A program made the translations under genes and the position numbers. From the IMG/VR virus record IMGVR_UViG_3300008120_007368, positions 1-21,344 of that record: a DNA stretch of 21,344 nt; one strand, written 5' to 3'. The notes below the pieces were generated by a model. The model was not told the origin of the DNA and did no database searches. It saw only the letters and a list, made by a program, of their open reading frames with translations. Below, one piece after another: positions 18,920 through 21,344 of the stretch. This DNA is from a virus. How positions within the stretch are numbered: the first letter of the stretch is position 1; every line of letters begins with the position of its first letter.

Positions 18920-19427
18920 TTGGTTCTACCTTGCCCGTAACTTCTGACAACCTTTTGGCAACTTCTATCTTACAATGATTACAGTCCGATGTGACTTCCT
19001 TAAGAATATTCATAAGAATTTCTTGCTTTCTTTCTGTCTCCAGAAGTTGTGCAGACATTTCATTATTCTCTAGAAGGCCTGCCTTTTGAAGCATGTCAAT
19101 TCTTTTCTGCTCTACATCAGCAATCATTTTTAAAGCAGAGGCCTTGGTATTGTATTGTTGATTGGCATCTGCTTGATCTACTGTTTCCCAGGCACGTTGG
19201 ATAATCATAGAATAATGTTGATCAGCACCAGCGAGTGCTTCTTTAGCACGCTCTCTGATTCTACTATCTCCAGATACAAGTTCTCTCCATGTATCTATGT
19301 GTTCCAATACCTGAGATCTTTTTATTCCTAAGAACTTTGATATGTCGGTAGGATTCTTTCCCTTTAATAATTCTTCTACGACAAGATTCATTTGGTCAAA
19401 AGAACTAGTAAGTTCAATCTCTGACAA
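18912..19427 (-). CDS. terS: terminase small subunit-like protein, 171 aa
   Basis: The N-terminal helix-turn-helix (NLVVEELLKGKNPTDISKFL, then GIKRSQVLEHIDTW) fits small terminase DNA-recognition domains. ERAKEALAGADQHYSMIIQR and the following long helices match the oligomerisation region. The C-terminal part has CNHCKIEVAKRL, a possible zinc site. Being directly upstream of TerL supports the role of recognising phage DNA for packaging. The start is TTG at 19427 after an AAGGAAGAAG site, overlapping the upstream gene by 14 bases. Confidence 0.8.
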   Translation of the reverse strand: MSEIELTSSFDQMNLVVEELLKGKNPTDISKFLGIKRSQVLEHIDTWRELVSGDSRIRERAKEALAGADQHYSMIIQRAWETVDQADANQQYNTKASALKMIADVEQKRIDMLQKAGLLENNEMSAQLLETERKQEILMNILKEVTSDCNHCKIEVAKRLSEVTGKVEPID

Positions 19428-19713
19428 GTTGCTTCTTCCTTCTACTCTTCTTTGCTCTTACTACGCTCTTGAGTCTATCGACATAGAATGATCTATACTC
19501 TCCAGTTGCAGGATTGGTACAATCTATCCAAGTAACGTCCTTCTCTGAGTTATGCGCCATGAGAATAAAAACAAATTCTCCACGCATTCCCTTAAAGGTA
19601 ATTTTATCTCCAGGCTTAATTACATCTTTAAGAAATTCTAATTCATAATAAACATGGATATTTTCATTCATGTTATATGGAATATATTCTTTATTTGTTT
19701 TTTTCTTTGGCAT
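19414..19713 (-). CDS. small basic conserved phage protein, 99 aa
   Basis: The start is ATG at 19713 with AGGAG 6 bases upstream. The longer frame to 19824 only overlaps the FmdB-like gene and is rejected. The protein begins MPKKKTNKEYIPYNM, then YYELEFLKDVIKPGDKITFK, a beta-barrel-like region around a WIDC segment, and a basic end RAKKSRRKKQLVRD. It recurs next to terminase genes in similar phages, suggesting a packaging or head role that is unproven. Confidence 0.8.
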   Translation of the reverse strand: MPKKKTNKEYIPYNMNENIHVYYELEFLKDVIKPGDKITFKGMRGEFVFILMAHNSEKDVTWIDCTNPATGEYRSFYVDRLKSVVRAKKSRRKKQLVRD

Positions 19714-19720
19714 GTCACTC

Positions 19721-19894
19721 CTATAGGGAATATCCACCGTTTCTGGTGGGGCTCCAAACCATTCCTGGCCTATCGATAGATCTAAGTAGTCTGTTACCAC
19801 AATCCTGGCACATCTGATCATCACGCGATGAAATATTACATATTAGTTCAGAATCAATATCACAATTTAAACATGTATATGTATAAATAGGCAT
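19721..19894 (-). CDS. FmdB-like zinc ribbon protein, 57 aa
   Basis: MPIYTYTCLNCDIDSELICN and MCQDCGNRLLRSIDRPGMVW show the MPxYxYxCxxC...CxxC(G) pattern of FmdB-type zinc ribbons (PF09723). In the host family they are often called regulatory, though evidence is thin. It has a GGAG site 5 bases before the ATG at 19894. It was hidden by a longer out-of-frame ORF. Confidence 0.82.
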   Translation of the reverse strand: MPIYTYTCLNCDIDSELICNISSRDDQMCQDCGNRLLRSIDRPGMVWSPTRNGGYSL

Positions 19895-19895
19895 A

Positions 19896-20225
19896 CTATC
19901 TCCAGTTATTCCTTAGTGCTACCTTTAATAATACCAGATAACCTATTAAGTCGTCAATGTCATTATCTCCAGGGAATTCCCCGCCGCGTGCAAATCTAGA
20001 TAATTTGTCGTCAATTCTTACTTTTATCTGCTCTACGTTATCTGATCCAGAAAATATTCTTACTGGTTCAAGTGCGCTGTTGCCGTATGATTTATTTTTT
20101 TCTATTAACATGCTTGATATATTATTGCATACATCAAGTATCTCTCTATGTGCATTAGTTATTGGACTAAAATCAGCATCAGGATTAGTAGTTCTTAATG
20201 TATCTGATGGGTCAATGTGCTGCAT
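19896..20225 (-). CDS. DUF1599/Nmad1-like nucleotide-related protein, 109 aa
   Basis: EKNKSYGNSALEPVRIF followed by QIKVRIDDKLSRFARGGEF and NDIDDLIGYLVLLKVAL matches the 'K..YGNSA...RIDDKL...E..DD(L/I)I.YL' pattern of DUF1599 proteins (Nmad1), which occur near nucleotide modification genes and resemble MazG-type pyrophosphohydrolases. Acidic residues E83, D88 and D91-D92 could bind metal. It stands one base from the FmdB gene. No base-modification enzyme is seen in the window, so the role is open. Confidence 0.7.
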   Translation of the reverse strand: MQHIDPSDTLRTTNPDADFSPITNAHREILDVCNNISSMLIEKNKSYGNSALEPVRIFSGSDNVEQIKVRIDDKLSRFARGGEFPGDNDIDDLIGYLVLLKVALRNNWR

Positions 20226-20241
20226 TTTTTTCTGCCTTCTT

Positions 20242-20892
20242 CTATAGACTTCTATAAAGTTCTTTTATCCCACTTACCGTTCCAGCATCTATGTATTCAC
20301 CTTCACATGGGATATGACCTACTGTATATCCTAACCTAATAAAACTATTTAATTGAACTCCTGGATGGGGGAGGGCAGGGTCAATTAGTTTGCCCGATAT
20401 ATTAAATTTTAATGCTCCCCACATTCTATCAAATTCGCATCCAGGAACTTTATCTATTACTTCTATAACATCATTTCCGTTATAGTTTATTTGCCCCACC
20501 CGACCCTTTATATCTTCATTGCAGGGCCATGATGCTAAAGTTATATCATACTCAGATTCAGAAATTGTTTTATAGAAATTTTGATTAGTATGACTTATAA
20601 ATGTATCTGGCATTCCAATTATAATAGATGTTTCTGTACCATCAGTCATTTTAGTAATTGCATCTGACATTGTTGATGGCTCAATAATATTTATTTTTGC
20701 ATCAATATTAAATTTTTCAACAATGGGTAGCCAGGATGATTTTGTAGATATTCTAATTTCATCACACACTTCAGCCATATTCTTAACATGCCACTCCAAT
20801 AAACATATGTCATCACTTATTGGTAAACAAAATTTAGGTATTCCTTTTACTCGGCTTGCAGAGCCAGAGGCAGGAAGAAGTCCTACTATCAT
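20242..20892 (-). CDS. sugar nucleotidyltransferase, 216 aa
   Basis: These enzymes join NTP and sugar-1-phosphate to give an activated nucleotide sugar. The N-terminus IVGLLPASGSASRVKGIPKF is a nucleotidyltransferase fold opening with the 'AxGxxxR..xxPK' signature in modified form. IIIGMPDTFI gives the acidic metal site, WPCNEDIKGRVGQI the middle, and YIDAGTVSGIKELY the late 'D.GT' motif. ATG at 20892 overlaps the upstream stop (ATGA) and is preferred over GTG at 20901. It is coupled to the GT2 gene, so both probably serve one glycosylation pathway. Confidence 0.82.
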   Translation of the reverse strand: MIVGLLPASGSASRVKGIPKFCLPISDDICLLEWHVKNMAEVCDEIRISTKSSWLPIVEKFNIDAKINIIEPSTMSDAITKMTDGTETSIIIGMPDTFISHTNQNFYKTISESEYDITLASWPCNEDIKGRVGQINYNGNDVIEVIDKVPGCEFDRMWGALKFNISGKLIDPALPHPGVQLNSFIRLGYTVGHIPCEGEYIDAGTVSGIKELYRSL

Positions 20893-21344
20893 CTCATCCA
20901 CTCATGCTTTCTTCTTAGATCTATGTCCCAGCCACGACATTCATAATTTTTACTATCTACTTTACTTTTATAATACTTTTCATTTTCTACGAATGTCTCA
21001 TGATTTCTTGTTAATAATTTATTATCACTTTTAATAGTTTGCGATCCATCATTATCATTTACTGGAATATCTGAAGATGTTATTTTAAATCCAGACAACT
21101 CTATCCTGTCTGCAAAATCGTTGTCTTCGAAATATATCGGGTAGAAATACTCATCAAAGAGTCCGACGTTCCTAATAATATTCTCTCCGACTGAGAAAAA
21201 TCCAAACCCAGAATTACTAAGAACTACTTTATCTTCTCCACTTTCCTTATACATTCTTTCAAGGCTGTCTTCCATGTAGATATTATCCGCAGAAGAAAAT
21301 ACCCAAAATTTTTCATGTGGATATAGTTTAATTCCAAGGTTCCA
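20889..21344 (-). CDS. GT2-type glycosyltransferase, C-terminal part (cut by window edge)
   Basis: The frame is open to the right edge and stops at 20889. FWVFSSADNIYMEDSLER holds the DxD-like 'SADN' site, VVLSNSGFGFFSVGENII the acceptor strand, and GLFDEYFYPIYFEDNDFADR the catalytic ED motif with helix. The order is that of GT2 family transferases. The N-terminal nucleotide-binding strand lies beyond the window. It is coupled to the nucleotidyltransferase. Likely targets are phage structural proteins or host-surface glycans; the sequence does not say which. Confidence 0.82.
   Translation of the reverse strand, partial: WNLGIKLYPHEKFWVFSSADNIYMEDSLERMYKESGEDKVVLSNSGFGFFSVGENIIRNVGLFDEYFYPIYFEDNDFADRIELSGFKITSSDIPVNDNDGSQTIKSDNKLLTRNHETFVENEKYYKSKVDSKNYECRGWDIDLRRKHEWMR

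Noticed and set aside
19714-19824. Longer start for the 19414-19713 gene (136 residues, beginning MMIRCARIV)
   Set aside because: The extension lies over the FmdB-like gene in another frame. The ATG at 19713 has AGGAG 6 bases upstream and gives the recognisable MPKKK start.
20893-20901. GTG at 20901 as start of the nucleotidyltransferase
   Set aside because: The ATG at 20892 forms an ATGA overlap with the upstream stop, which is the usual junction in this genome, and starts at the first strand of the fold.

Overview
The window is a stretch of a tailed double-stranded DNA phage (Caudoviricetes) genome that most likely infects an actinobacterium. The phage assignment rests on adjacent small and large terminase subunits, an HNH endonuclease beside them, eight dispersed tRNA genes, and dozens of tightly packed small genes. 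The actinobacterial host is inferred from a WhiB-type iron-sulfur regulator, a DUF7455-like protein, an MSMEG_6728-type pyrimidine-dimer glycosylase, a surface protein with the ICHAT/GHGDH domain of actinobacterial cell-wall proteins, and remains of a class E/F-like sortase. The DNA is AT-rich, so a low-GC actinobacterium is more likely than Streptomyces or Mycobacterium, but the host cannot be fixed from sequence alone. Every supported gene is on the minus strand, so transcription runs from right (21344) to left (1). Neighbours often overlap by 1, 4 or 8 bases (ATGA or TGATG junctions), which suggests translational coupling.

In transcription order, 21344-19400 holds a GT2 glycosyltransferase (cut by the window edge), a sugar nucleotidyltransferase, a DUF1599/Nmad1-like protein, an FmdB-like zinc ribbon and a small basic protein. 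Next come small terminase (18912-19427) and large terminase (17129-18919). From 17113 to 11459 protein genes alternate with tRNA genes: Ile(UAU), Pro(UGG), Gln(UUG), Gly(UCC), Arg(UCU), Asn(GUU), Tyr(GUA) and Thr(UGU). This part encodes the HNH endonuclease, a DUF7455-like protein, a membrane coiled-coil protein, a 2-oxoglutarate oxygenase-like protein, a GlcNAc-type glycosyltransferase (PF11397-like) with a missing N-terminus, and a secreted lysozyme-like protein whose frame is broken. From 11457 to 8470 lie a prolyl-hydroxylase-like oxygenase, a SpoU-type RNA methyltransferase, a protein with an acidic tail, a DUF2493 (SLOG-like) protein and a cytidine/dCMP deaminase with a shifted 5' end. 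From 8355 to 1815 is a run of small metabolic and regulatory genes: WhiB, zinc ribbons, an HslV-like Ntn peptidase, a HAD phosphatase and a DNA-repair glycosylase. A terminator at 1776-1810 ends that run. Separate promoter elements near 1700 drive the surface-protein/sortase region, and the window ends inside another probable oxygenase.

The themes that stand out are as follows. First, hydroxylation combined with GlcNAc-type glycosylation suggests that the phage decorates its own or host proteins. Second, expression control is unusual: four tRNAs end one or two bases before a start codon, three genes have TATAAT elements 5-6 bases before ATG with no Shine-Dalgarno site (probable leaderless mRNAs), one leader can fold over its own start codon, and one gene seems to start at ACG. 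Third, there are four broken or displaced frames (lysozyme, deaminase, glycosyltransferase, sortase), which may be sequencing errors, decay or recoding.
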